DNA from: Actinomycetales bacterium
GTDB taxonomy: Bacteria; Actinomycetota; Actinomycetes; Actinomycetales; Cellulomonadaceae
Assembly (NCBI GenBank): GCA_020444245.1
Contig: JAHLLI010000007.1
Location: forward strand, 1-64,000
Reading direction: 5' to 3'
Length of the DNA: 64,000 nt
Shown: positions 56,305 through 64,000 of the stretch, one piece after another
Numbering within the stretch: the stretch's first letter is position 1
How the letters are laid out: each line of letters starts with the position of its first letter
Notes under the pieces: model-generated
What the model was told of the DNA's origin: nothing
The model's database searches: none
Seen by the model: only the letters and a program-made list of their open reading frames with translations
Program-made: the position numbers and the translations under genes

Positions 56305-57011
56305 GCCTTTCCATGGGGGTGGGCGGCGCCGGCAGGCGTCGTCCGTCCGGGGACCGCGGTCGCGGCCCAGCTCGTGATCGCGCCGTAGAGGTCGGCGAGG
56401 GTGGCCCCACGCATGGTGGGTGCGAGGTCGGGGGAGTACGCGGTGGGGCCCACGAGTGCGGTGTCGGCGCCCACCTCGGCGGCCGGCGCGAGGTCGTACG
56501 CCCAGATGTCACCCACGGCGAGCACGGGTCCGCGGCTGAGGTGCCGGGAGATCACCGTGACCAGACCGTCGGGCTTCCCGATCGAGAAGTGCCGCTCGGT
56601 GAGGTGGTCCGCGGCCCCGAGCTGGGTGAGCACCCGGTCGACGCCGGTCTCCGGGGCGTTGGTGGCCAGGACCAGCCCGGCCCTGCGCCCCAGCTGGGCG
56701 AGGAACCTCTCGAGCCCGACCGGACCGTGCACGGGCGCGTCCGGTGTGCCGAGCTCCTCACGGCTGGCCAGGTAGGCGGGGCCGTGCAGGGCCTCGGGCG
56801 CACCGCGCGAGGTGGCGACCTGACGGACGGCGTCGTACGCGTCGCGGTACGCGCCCTGGCCCTCGCCCAGGCGGGTCAGCGCCTGCTCGACCGCCTCGAC
56901 CAGCCCCGGGTCGTGGGTGGCGGCGGCGACGTGCCTGGCGTAGGCCAGCACCGGTCCGTGCCCGAGGGCGATCGTGCCGTCGAAGTCGAGGACGACGGTG
57001 GGTTCGGGCAT
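56301..57011 (-). CDS. HAD-superfamily phosphatase
   Basis: 236 aa from ATG 57011. Motif I DFDGT at 9-13, motif II in LVLATNAPETGVD, motif III lysine in SIGKPDG, and motif IV GDIWAYDLAPA. The cap is helical (about 17-95). It opens the importer operon by 4-base overlap with phnD, so its substrate is probably the imported compound or its breakdown product. Confidence 0.8.
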   Translation of the reverse strand: MPEPTVVLDFDGTIALGHGPVLAYARHVAAATHDPGLVEAVEQALTRLGEGQGAYRDAYDAVRQVATSRGAPEALHGPAYLASREELGTPDAPVHGPVGLERFLAQLGRRAGLVLATNAPETGVDRVLTQLGAADHLTERHFSIGKPDGLVTVISRHLSRGPVLAVGDIWAYDLAPAAEVGADTALVGPTAYSPDLAPTMRGATLADLYGAITSWAATAVPGRTTPAGAAHPHGKA

Positions 57012-57138
57012 GGGCTCGCTCTCGAGTCGGTGGACGATGCGGCCACAGTAGACCGTATGGCCGGACGCATGGGCCACGACTCGGTTAACTCTTGGTGACG
57101 GTTGGGCGCCTCTCCATGGACGGCGCGCCACCACGGCG

Positions 57139-57177
57139 CACCGGGGCCCTGCCGACGACGTCGACAGGGCCCCGGTG
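57139..57177. terminator. Strong hairpin terminator
   Basis: CACCGGGGCCCTG at 57139-57151 and its exact reverse complement at 57165-57177, a 13-bp stem with a 13-base loop. It lies 59 bases after the last codon of the 57236-58026 pair (minus strand), separating it from the importer operon. Confidence 0.8.
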
Positions 57178-57235
57178 GCCGCCCGTCAGGACGAGCGGCC
57201 GTCCACCCGGACCAGACCGGTGGGCGGCACCACGC

Positions 57236-57436
57236 TCAGCTGGTCTTCGCGCCCCTGACCGGCGCGACGTAGGCCAGCACGACACCCAGCACCATGCCGA
57301 CGATCGGCGGCACGGCGAGCCAGACCCACGTGGTCGGCACGGCGCCGAGCACGATGAGCACGAGCGCCAGCCCGAGCCCGAAGAACAGACCTGCGAAGAA
57401 CCCGAGCACGGGGCGACGACGCACCTCGGCGCTCAT
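57236..57436 (-). CDS. Small two-helix membrane protein
   Basis: 66 aa: a short basic head, helix 1 (VLGFFAGLFFGLGLALVLIV), then WVWLAVPPIVGMVLGVVLAY. No family recognised. Overlaps the stop of the exported-protein gene by 4 bases, so the two proteins are made together and may interact in the membrane. Confidence 0.65.
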   Translation of the reverse strand: MSAEVRRRPVLGFFAGLFFGLGLALVLIVLGAVPTTWVWLAVPPIVGMVLGVVLAYVAPVRGAKTS

Positions 57437-58026
57437 GGCGCACCTCCTGCCGCTGCCGCTCCACCCGCGACGACCTTCGTCCCCGCGAACACCCCGACGC
57501 CCATCAGGATGCCGACGACGCCGATCCCGAGGCCGGCGAAGAAGATCGGGGACGACGTGGCCGATCCCGTGCCGGTGATCCACCCGCTGGCCCGGCAGGT
57601 TCCGCCGTCACCCGTGATCGTGCCGCTCACCGGGATGACCATGCCCCCGCGCAGTGCCCACGCCACCGGGCCGAGCGGCCCGCTGAGGTCCTCGGTACCT
57701 CCGTACGCCGTCTCGCCCTCGGCGTTGTCGAAGGCGCCGCCGGCGACCCGCACGCCACCCACCGTGACCGACCAGGTCGCGTTCGTGATCGCGGCATCCG
57801 TCGTACCGGACCAGACGACCGTGCCCTTGGCGTCGACCGGGAGGGGGTCAGCCTGGGTGCCACCGTCGCCGGGAACATCAACCGCACCGACCTCGCTCCC
57901 TGAGGTGTCGTACGTCGCGACGGTGCCGGAGCACCCGTCGGCCTCGGCAGCAAGGGCTGCGGCGGGCAGCGCGACCACGGCCGCGACCGTCCCGACCAGG
58001 GTGAGCAGAACCAGACGGCGCCTCAT
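57433..58026 (-). CDS. Exported protein with C-terminal membrane helix
   Basis: 197 aa: signal peptide (RRRLVLLTLVGTVAAVVALP, cleavage near ALA-AE), an extracytoplasmic beta-rich domain of about 120 residues with cysteines C32 and one near 145 (GGTCRASGW), and a C-terminal helix FFAGLGIGVVGILMGVGVFA. Surface-anchored; function unknown. Paired with the 66-aa protein. Confidence 0.65.
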   Translation of the reverse strand: MRRRLVLLTLVGTVAAVVALPAAALAAEADGCSGTVATYDTSGSEVGAVDVPGDGGTQADPLPVDAKGTVVWSGTTDAAITNATWSVTVGGVRVAGGAFDNAEGETAYGGTEDLSGPLGPVAWALRGGMVIPVSGTITGDGGTCRASGWITGTGSATSSPIFFAGLGIGVVGILMGVGVFAGTKVVAGGAAAAGGAP

Positions 58027-58188
58027 TGCGTCCTCCCGGGGGCTTCATTGGAGTTCCCGTGGTCCGGACGTTACTCGCGCGCCACGTCCTGCGGTCGCGG
58101 TTCGGTGGACCTTCTGCGAAGGCGACGCTCCTGATGGCGACAGCGCGTGGCGCGCGCCCTACCCTGGGAGAACGACCGAGGAGGCGCG

Positions 58189-58416
58189 ATGACCGAGAGC
58201 CGCACCTGCTACGACGCCCTGCGCAACCGCGTGCCGGAGGACGTGCGTCAGCACGTCGACTCGGCACGCGCCGAGATGCGCAAGGGCCTGGAGACGTTCC
58301 TCCCTCCCGAGTTCTTCACCCACCGGGACAGCGCGCGCCGCGAGATGCTGCTCGCCTGGCGCGGCGTGGTCGACGCGGCGATCAAGCGGATGGACGAGAA
58401 GGCCGCCAAGGCCTGA
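58189..58416 (+). CDS. Small helical hypothetical protein
   Basis: 75 aa from ATG 58189, with GAGGAGG directly upstream, a strong start. Charged helices (RAEMRKGLETFLPPEFFTHR, AWRGVVDAAIKRMDEKAAKA). It resembles small soluble actinobacterial proteins of unknown role. It converges on the AarF-type kinase gene. Confidence 0.6.
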   Translation: MTESRTCYDALRNRVPEDVRQHVDSARAEMRKGLETFLPPEFFTHRDSARREMLLAWRGVVDAAIKRMDEKAAKA

Positions 58417-58459
58417 CGGCCCGGCACTCGGCGCGGTCGGTACCCGGTGCGCGCCCGCG

Positions 58460-60127
58460 CTAGCGCCGCCCGCCGCCGAACAGGACGCCGAGCAGCACGA
58501 CGCCCGCGGCGGCAAGGAGCGCCACTCCGATCCCGTCGTCCCCGCCCGAGACCAGGATCGAGCCGGCCACCAGCAGCCCGGCGCTCACCACGGCGCCGCT
58601 GAGCCGGTCGACCGCACGCCCGAGCCGGCGGACCTCCCGGCCCACGTGCTCGTCGCGGACCGGTAGGCCCGTGCTCTCGACCTTGGCGAGCACCCGGCTC
58701 GTCTGACCCGGCAGGGCCAGACCGGCCAGGAGCGCCTCGCCGATCTCGTCGATCCAGTGGCTCAGGCCGGAGGACGCCTCGTCCGCCACCAGGCGCTGGG
58801 CGTAGGGGCCCACCTGGGTCCACAGGTTGACGTCCGGGTCGAGCCCGGTGCACATCCCGGACAGGATCGCCACGGTCCGCACGACGTAGATGAGGTTCTG
58901 CGGGACCTGGAAGGGCAGGTCCAGCAGCAGGTCGCGGTACTGGTGGGCGAACTCCCGCACCTCGGCCGGGTCGATGGTGCGCAGCTCCTTCATCGACAGG
59001 CCCCAGTAGCGGTCGAACACCGCAGCCTCGGCGCGCTCGATCGCGACGATGTCCGCGCCGGGCAGCAGCATGTCGAGCCGCTCGTACGCCTTCACCACGC
59101 GCGACGCGTCACGGGTCCCGACGCCGATGAGCAGCTCGCGCAGGCTCTCGCGCACCGTGTCGGGGACCCGCGCCACCATCCCGAAGTCGACGAACGTCAG
59201 GCGCCAGCCGTCCGGGGCGTCCGCCACGCCGGGCGTGACGAACAGGTTGCCCGGGTGCGGGTCGGCGTGCACGAACCCGTCCTCGAAGATCTGCTGCAGG
59301 TACACCGCGATGAGCCGGTCGGCGACGGCGGCGCGGTCCACGCCCGCGGCAGTGATCGCCGCGTAGTCCGTGATCTTGATGGCCGAGACGTCCTCGAGGG
59401 TGAGCACGCGCCGGGTGCTCAGGGCCCGCACCACCCGGGGAACCTGCACGCGGGGGTCCTCGGCGAAGTTGGCTCGGAACGCCTCCGCGTTGTCGGCCTC
59501 GTGGACGTAGTCGATCTCCTCGTTGAGGGTCGCGGCGAACTCGCGCAGCAGGGCCGGGACGTCGGCGTGGGTCCGGATCGGGCGGTACCGCATCAGCCAG
59601 CGACCCACCCGTTCGAGGGCGGACAGGTCGGTCCGGACCACCTGGTCGATCCCGGGGCGCTGGACCTTGAGGACCACGTCGCGGAAGCCCAGGTCGTGGT
59701 CGGGCCCCAGGGTGGCGCGGTGGACCTGGCCGAGCGACGCGGCCGCGAGGGGGACCGGCTCGACGCTGACGAAGCGATCCTCCAACGCCCCGCCGAGCTC
59801 GGCCTCGGCGAGTGCGCGGATGTCGGCGAACGACTCCGCCGGGACCTCGTCCTGGAGGTTGGCCAGCTCGTCGGTCACCTCGCGCGGCAGCACGTCCAGA
59901 CGCGAGGACAGGAACTGGCCGATCTTGATCATCACGCCGCCCATCGCCACCGCGAGCGTGCGGAACCGCGCAGCCTCCCGGCGGAACCGCTCGTCACGGG
60001 TGCGCCGGACGCGCGCACCCATCCCGAGGCGACGCAGGATCACGTCCCACCACACGAAGCGGGCGATCACCCCGGCGAAGAACCGCAGGATGCGGCGATA
60101 GCGGCCGCGAAGGCCGGACGGGGTCAT
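58460..60127 (-). CDS. AarF/UbiB (ABC1/ADCK) family atypical kinase
   Basis: 555 aa from ATG 60127, with AGGAGG upstream. Family marks: KIGQFLSSRLDVLP (KxGQ, about residue 76), VLKVQRPGI, HADPHPGNLF and VDFGMVARV (DFG-type). Two C-terminal membrane helices (VVSAGLLVAGSILVSG and GIGVALLAAAGVVLLG). ADCK/UbiB ATPases support isoprenoid-quinone or lipid biology; the substrate here is unknown. Confidence 0.85.
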   Translation of the reverse strand: MTPSGLRGRYRRILRFFAGVIARFVWWDVILRRLGMGARVRRTRDERFRREAARFRTLAVAMGGVMIKIGQFLSSRLDVLPREVTDELANLQDEVPAESFADIRALAEAELGGALEDRFVSVEPVPLAAASLGQVHRATLGPDHDLGFRDVVLKVQRPGIDQVVRTDLSALERVGRWLMRYRPIRTHADVPALLREFAATLNEEIDYVHEADNAEAFRANFAEDPRVQVPRVVRALSTRRVLTLEDVSAIKITDYAAITAAGVDRAAVADRLIAVYLQQIFEDGFVHADPHPGNLFVTPGVADAPDGWRLTFVDFGMVARVPDTVRESLRELLIGVGTRDASRVVKAYERLDMLLPGADIVAIERAEAAVFDRYWGLSMKELRTIDPAEVREFAHQYRDLLLDLPFQVPQNLIYVVRTVAILSGMCTGLDPDVNLWTQVGPYAQRLVADEASSGLSHWIDEIGEALLAGLALPGQTSRVLAKVESTGLPVRDEHVGREVRRLGRAVDRLSGAVVSAGLLVAGSILVSGGDDGIGVALLAAAGVVLLGVLFGGGRR

Positions 60128-60166
60128 CGAGCCTCCTGCCGGGACGTGTCCCGGCAGCATCCCACG

Positions 60167-61753
60167 TCAGGCCGGGAGGTCGCCCGTCACGCGGTCGCGC
60201 CCGGCGCTCTTGGCCCGGTACAGGTGCATGTCCGCACGGGACAGCAGGCTCGTCTGGTCGTCCTCGGGCGTGGCGACCGCGATCCCGGCGCTCATCGTCA
60301 CCCGGGCGTCCGCGGGGAGCCCGGGCCACCCGTGCTCCGCGACCTCGCGGCGCAGGGCGTCGACCCTGGCGTGGGCCGTGCCGGGGGCGTCCTGCACCAG
60401 CACGAGCAGGAACTCCTCGCCGCCGAGCCTGGCGGCGAGCTCCCACGGCGTACTCTCATCCACCACACCGGCGAGCATGGCGCCGAGCTCCCGCAGCACC
60501 TCGTCGCCGGCCTGGTGCGAGTAGGTGTCGTTGACCGCCTTGAAGTGGTCGATGTCGACCAGCACCCCGACCAGCCGGACTCCCGCGGCAGCGGCCTCCC
60601 GCAGCCGTCGCGGCAGGTCCTCGTTGACCATGCGCCGGTTCGGCAGCGCAGTCAACGGGTCGGTACGCGCCAGACGCCGGAACCGGTCGGCCTGACGGCG
60701 TGCCTCGGCGGTCTCGTACAGGGCCTGCCGGGTTCGCGCCGCCGCCTCCTGCTGCTGCGAGCGGAGGGAGACCCACTCACGGTGGTAGTCGCGCGCCGCG
60801 TGGTAGGCCTCTCGGTAGGCGCCACGGGCCGCGTGCAGCTCGGACCGGACCCGCAGTGCGTCCACCGCCACCCCCCGCAGCTCGCGCTCCTGGCACACCG
60901 CCAGGCAGCGGTCGAGCTCCTCCCGGGCCTCGTCGAGGCGACCTTGGGCGATGAGGATCTCGGTCAGCGTGAGGCCCAGCTCCGCGGGTGTGACGGCTTG
61001 GACGTCGCCCTGCTCGCGTTGCAGCTCGAAGCCGAGCCGGGCGGCGTGCTCGGCCGCGTCGAGGTGACCGGCGGCGAGCCTGGCCCGGGCCACCGAGTCG
61101 GCACAGGCCGGGTTGAGCTCGTCACGCGTGCTGGTGGCGTACATCCGCTCGGCCGCCTCGAGTGCCTCGTCGGTGTTGCCCGCCTCGTACTCGAGCATCG
61201 CCCGGTTGTTGAGGACGTTCAGCCGCCGTTCTCGGTCGTCCAGCTCGACGAACAGCGCCTCTGCCTCGTCGTACCGCTCACGCGACTCGTGCGTGGACCC
61301 GTTGATCGCGAGGGTGTCGGCGAGACGGAGAAGGTAGTTCCCCCGGGTGCGCGGAGGCGTGTCGTCATCGAGGAGGTCGATCGCCCGCACGGCGTGGTCG
61401 AGCGCGCCCGAGGTATCCCCGGCGTTCTCCATCAGCGAGGAGACCACCAGGTGGCTGCGCGCAAGAAGCGAGGGTGGGCCGTTCGCGGTCGCCCAGACGT
61501 TCACCCCCACCACGACCCTGGCCGCATCCGCGACCCTGCCGAGCCGCTGCAGCATGTCCCCGACGACGAGGCGCGCGCGCATCATGGACACCGAGTCGCC
61601 CACCTCGGCGGCCTCGGCCTCGATCTGCCTCGCGGAGGCCAGGCGGACCTCGACCTCGGAGGCACGGTGCCGCTCGAGCGCGTCGAGGCGCACACCTAGG
61701 GGCGGGCCGTGCGCGGGCACGCTCGCGGCGACCGACGCAGGCCGGGGGTCCAC
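60167..61753 (-). CDS. TPR-GGDEF diguanylate cyclase
   Basis: 528 aa. About residues 20-330 form helical repeats of TPR type (for example YDEAEALFVELDDRERRLNV, GRLDEAREELDRCLAVCQER); a coiled linker follows; the GGDEF domain occupies about 365-525 with GGEEF. GTG 61753 is the most upstream start before the repeats, without a strong ribosome binding site, so it is tentative. No membrane segment, hence cytosolic. The large antisense frame opposite it is not a gene. Confidence 0.8.
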   Translation of the reverse strand: MDPRPASVAASVPAHGPPLGVRLDALERHRASEVEVRLASARQIEAEAAEVGDSVSMMRARLVVGDMLQRLGRVADAARVVVGVNVWATANGPPSLLARSHLVVSSLMENAGDTSGALDHAVRAIDLLDDDTPPRTRGNYLLRLADTLAINGSTHESRERYDEAEALFVELDDRERRLNVLNNRAMLEYEAGNTDEALEAAERMYATSTRDELNPACADSVARARLAAGHLDAAEHAARLGFELQREQGDVQAVTPAELGLTLTEILIAQGRLDEAREELDRCLAVCQERELRGVAVDALRVRSELHAARGAYREAYHAARDYHREWVSLRSQQQEAAARTRQALYETAEARRQADRFRRLARTDPLTALPNRRMVNEDLPRRLREAAAAGVRLVGVLVDIDHFKAVNDTYSHQAGDEVLRELGAMLAGVVDESTPWELAARLGGEEFLLVLVQDAPGTAHARVDALRREVAEHGWPGLPADARVTMSAGIAVATPEDDQTSLLSRADMHLYRAKSAGRDRVTGDLPA

Positions 61754-61829
61754 GCCGTAAGCATCGTCCAGGCAAGTCCCCGGGCAAGGATTCGTCCACG
61801 GCGCGTCGCGGGGTCGCCCTGCGCCCCGC

Positions 61830-63884
61830 TCAAGCCAGCGCGGCGGCCAGCTGCTCGGGTGCGGTGATCGGTCGGTCGCACACGAAACCCCGGCACACGT
61901 ACGCCGTGGGCCCGCCGTCCACGAGCGGGCGGCCCGCGAGGAGGGGCAGCCCCGGGGAGTCGGGTACGCCGGCCACGAGGACGGCGCCGGGCGCGGCCCC
62001 GGCGAGGGCGACGCGTCGCAGCTCGTCGGTCGCCGGGTCGTCCGGCGGACCGACCACCGCCACCTGGCGGGGGCCGTCGACGATCGCCTCGAGGACGGCG
62101 AGAGCCCAGCCCTGGGCCGTCGGGTGCTCGCCGGCGAGCAGGAGCGGTTCAACCAGGGCCCGCTCCGCCGCCTCGCGATGGCGGTTCGAGCCGCTGAGTG
62201 CGGCGTAGCCCACCAAGGCACCCGCCGCCGCAGCGGAGCCGCACGGCGTGGGGCCGTCGATGACCTCACGAGGCCGCCGGACCCGGGCCACGACCGGGTC
62301 GGTCTGGTCGTCCGCGGTGTCCACCAGGGAGCCGTCCAGTGCTTTGAAGTGGCCCGTCACCGTGTCCAGCAGGTCGCCGGCCGCGGCCAGGTATCGGGCC
62401 TCGCCCGTGGCGCCGACGAGGGCGAGCAGGCCCTCCGCGAGGTCCGCGTAGTCCTCGAGCACGCCGGCGGCACGCCCGGCCTCGCCGTCGCGTGAGGCGC
62501 GCACGAGTCGGGCGCCGCCCGGCCCGGGCACCAGGTGCAGCCGCAGGAGAAGGTCGGCCGCCTCACGTGCCGCGACCACCCAGTCCCGGCGGCCCAGCAG
62601 GTCGCCCGCGTCCGCGAGGCCCGCGATGGCCAGGCCGTTCCAGGCCGTGACCACCTTGTCGTCGCGTGAGGGTGCCGGCCGGGCTGCCCGCGTGGCGCGC
62701 AGGCGGTCACGAAGCACGGCCCACCGCCCAGGGTCGGGGGGATCCGACGGCAGTCTGAGCACCGAGGTCCCGCGCTCGAACGAGCCTCCCTCGAACACCC
62801 GGCACAGGTCGGCGACCCAAGCGCCGTCGTCCTCGCCCAGCGCCTCGCGGAGCTGGGTCGGGGTCCACACGTAGTAAGCGCCCTCGCGGGGGATGCCGTC
62901 GGCGCCGGGGGAGTCGGCGTCCAGCGACGAGGCGAAGCCTCCCTCGGGAGTGCGCAGCTCGGCCAGCAGCCAGGTGGCCGTCTCCTCCGCGACACGGCGG
63001 GCGACGGGCGAGCCCGTCGCCCGCCACCAGTGCGCGTAGACCCGGACCAGCAGGGCGTTGTCGTAGAGCATCTTCTCGAAGTGCGGCACGGTCCACGTCG
63101 CGTCGACGCTGTACCGGGCGAACCCGCCGGCGAGCTGGTCGTAGATCCCGCCGCGGGCCATCGCCTCGAGGGTCCGCGAGGCCATCTCCATGGCCCTGGC
63201 GGCGCGTCGGTCGCGCGGCCCGCCGCGCCGGGACCGGCGCAGGAGCCACTCGAGCAGCATCGACGGCGGGAACTTGGGCGCGCCGCCGAAGCCGCCGCGC
63301 ACCTCGTCGTAGGCCACCCCGGTCGCAGTGAGGGCGGTGTCGGCGAGCAGCGCGTCGAGAGGGACGGAGCCGTCGGCGGCGGGTCCCGCGCGTGCCACGG
63401 CCGCGCTGATCCGGGCGGCGCTGGCCACGACCTCGTCGCGACGGGTCGCCCACGCTTCGGCCACCGCCTCGACGACCTGGCGGAAGGCTGGGGTGCCGCC
63501 GATCGGCCGCGGCGGGTAGTACGTGCCGGCGTAGAACGGACGCCCGTCGGGCGTGACCCAGACCGTCATCGGCCAGCCCCCGCTGCCGGTGAGCGCCTGG
63601 GTCGCCGCCATGTACACCGTGTCGACGTCGGGCCGCTCCTCGCGGTCGACCTTCACCGCGACGACCCGGGCGTTGAGGAGGCCGGCGATCTCGGGGTCCT
63701 CGAAGGACTCGTGGGCCATCACGTGGCACCAGTGGCAGGCCGCGTAGCCGATCGAGACGAGCACCGGCACGTCGCGGCGCTTCGCCTCGGCGAAGGCCTC
63801 GGGGCCCCACTCCCACCAGTCGACCGGGTTGTCGGCATGTTGTTGCAGGTAGGGGCTCGTCGCGCGGGCCAGTCGGTTCGCCAC
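61830..63884 (-). CDS. Thioredoxin-domain protein of the YyaL/SPATA20 (DUF255) family
   Basis: 684 aa from the GTG that gives [20 protein letters not shown], the conserved family start. The thioredoxin-like N-terminal domain has the CHWCH active site (about residues 48-52) and GGWPMTVW; the C-terminal two-thirds form a six-hairpin glycosidase-like helical toroid ([27 protein letters not shown]). Full length for the family. Role unproven; often linked to thiol or nucleotide-sugar chemistry. Confidence 0.87.
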   Translation of the reverse strand: MANRLARATSPYLQQHADNPVDWWEWGPEAFAEAKRRDVPVLVSIGYAACHWCHVMAHESFEDPEIAGLLNARVVAVKVDREERPDVDTVYMAATQALTGSGGWPMTVWVTPDGRPFYAGTYYPPRPIGGTPAFRQVVEAVAEAWATRRDEVVASAARISAAVARAGPAADGSVPLDALLADTALTATGVAYDEVRGGFGGAPKFPPSMLLEWLLRRSRRGGPRDRRAARAMEMASRTLEAMARGGIYDQLAGGFARYSVDATWTVPHFEKMLYDNALLVRVYAHWWRATGSPVARRVAEETATWLLAELRTPEGGFASSLDADSPGADGIPREGAYYVWTPTQLREALGEDDGAWVADLCRVFEGGSFERGTSVLRLPSDPPDPGRWAVLRDRLRATRAARPAPSRDDKVVTAWNGLAIAGLADAGDLLGRRDWVVAAREAADLLLRLHLVPGPGGARLVRASRDGEAGRAAGVLEDYADLAEGLLALVGATGEARYLAAAGDLLDTVTGHFKALDGSLVDTADDQTDPVVARVRRPREVIDGPTPCGSAAAAGALVGYAALSGSNRHREAAERALVEPLLLAGEHPTAQGWALAVLEAIVDGPRQVAVVGPPDDPATDELRRVALAGAAPGAVLVAGVPDSPGLPLLAGRPLVDGGPTAYVCRGFVCDRPITAPEQLAAALA

Positions 63885-64000
63885 GACACCACTGTGGGTC
63901 TTCGCGGGGCGACGCGCGAGACCTATCGAACGGCGCTGCGCACCGACGCGAGCAGGCACGCACGGCCCAGGTCGCCGGTTCCTCGATCGCATACACCTAG
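63885..64000. other. Upstream region of the thioredoxin-domain gene
   Basis: About 115 bases before the GTG start. An in-frame extension to an ATG at 63992 exists but reads as Arg-rich, non-conserved sequence, so I treat this as promoter/leader. Confidence 0.4.

Noticed and set aside
58757-61699. 980-codon open frame on the + strand
   Set aside because: It is antisense to the AarF-type kinase and the TPR-GGDEF gene, both with clear motifs. Composition (Val/Gly/His/Arg-rich) is that of a mirror frame in high-GC DNA.

Overview
The window is high-GC actinobacterial DNA. The gene families and codon style suggest Micrococcales, possibly a Cellulomonas-like genus; this placement is inference. It has two parts. 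Positions 1 to about 44,970 are the right-hand portion of an integrative and conjugative element (ICE). Positions about 44,971 to 64,000 are ordinary chromosome.

ICE, left to right: a DUF4238 gene; a Gabija-type anti-phage pair (GajA nuclease/ATPase and GajB helicase, 1417-4713); a scrap of a leucine-rich-repeat gene; an eight-gene minus-strand conjugation block (4958-14308) with an ArdC-like antirestriction protein, a lytic transglycosylase/peptidase, a VirD4-type coupling protein, a DnaB-N-only protein, a VirB4-type ATPase, an SCO6880-family protein, a TrbL/VirB6-type membrane protein and a DUF6112-like protein; a HIRAN-domain gene; a three-gene restriction-modification-like operon with a split methyltransferase (15328-20224); and a Tad/Flp pilus operon headed by a secreted protein and lipoprotein and ending in a LysM-winged helix-BTAD regulator (20390-31209). 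No relaxase, prepilin peptidase or left att site is visible, so the element must continue left of position 1.

The right end of the ICE (31.3-45.0 kb) is a mosaic. It holds a conserved ICE gene, a decayed 3'-end copy of tRNA-Pro(GGG) at 35,178, a decayed fragment of that same conserved gene, two excisionase-type genes sharing a 213-bp direct repeat (one with a replaced C-terminus), three HEPN-motif proteins, an FRG-domain protein, a PD-(D/E)XK nuclease-like protein and several unknowns. It ends with a tyrosine integrase and a second tRNA-Pro(GGG) 3'-end copy at 44,928-44,970, taken as attR. The best reading is accretion of two related elements at the same tRNA-Pro site, with defence genes collected between the att copies. 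A shared 21-bp site lies 42-46 bp upstream of three of these genes.

Chromosome: a type III polyketide synthase cluster with an ICMT-type methyltransferase, an FAD oxidoreductase and a UbiA-type prenyltransferase; a bacterial calpain-like protease; an HDOD-GGDEF protein; a phosphonate-type ABC importer with a HAD phosphatase and an RpiR regulator in one overlapping operon; two small envelope proteins; an AarF/UbiB-type kinase; a TPR-GGDEF cyclase; and a thioredoxin-domain (YyaL/SPATA20) protein.
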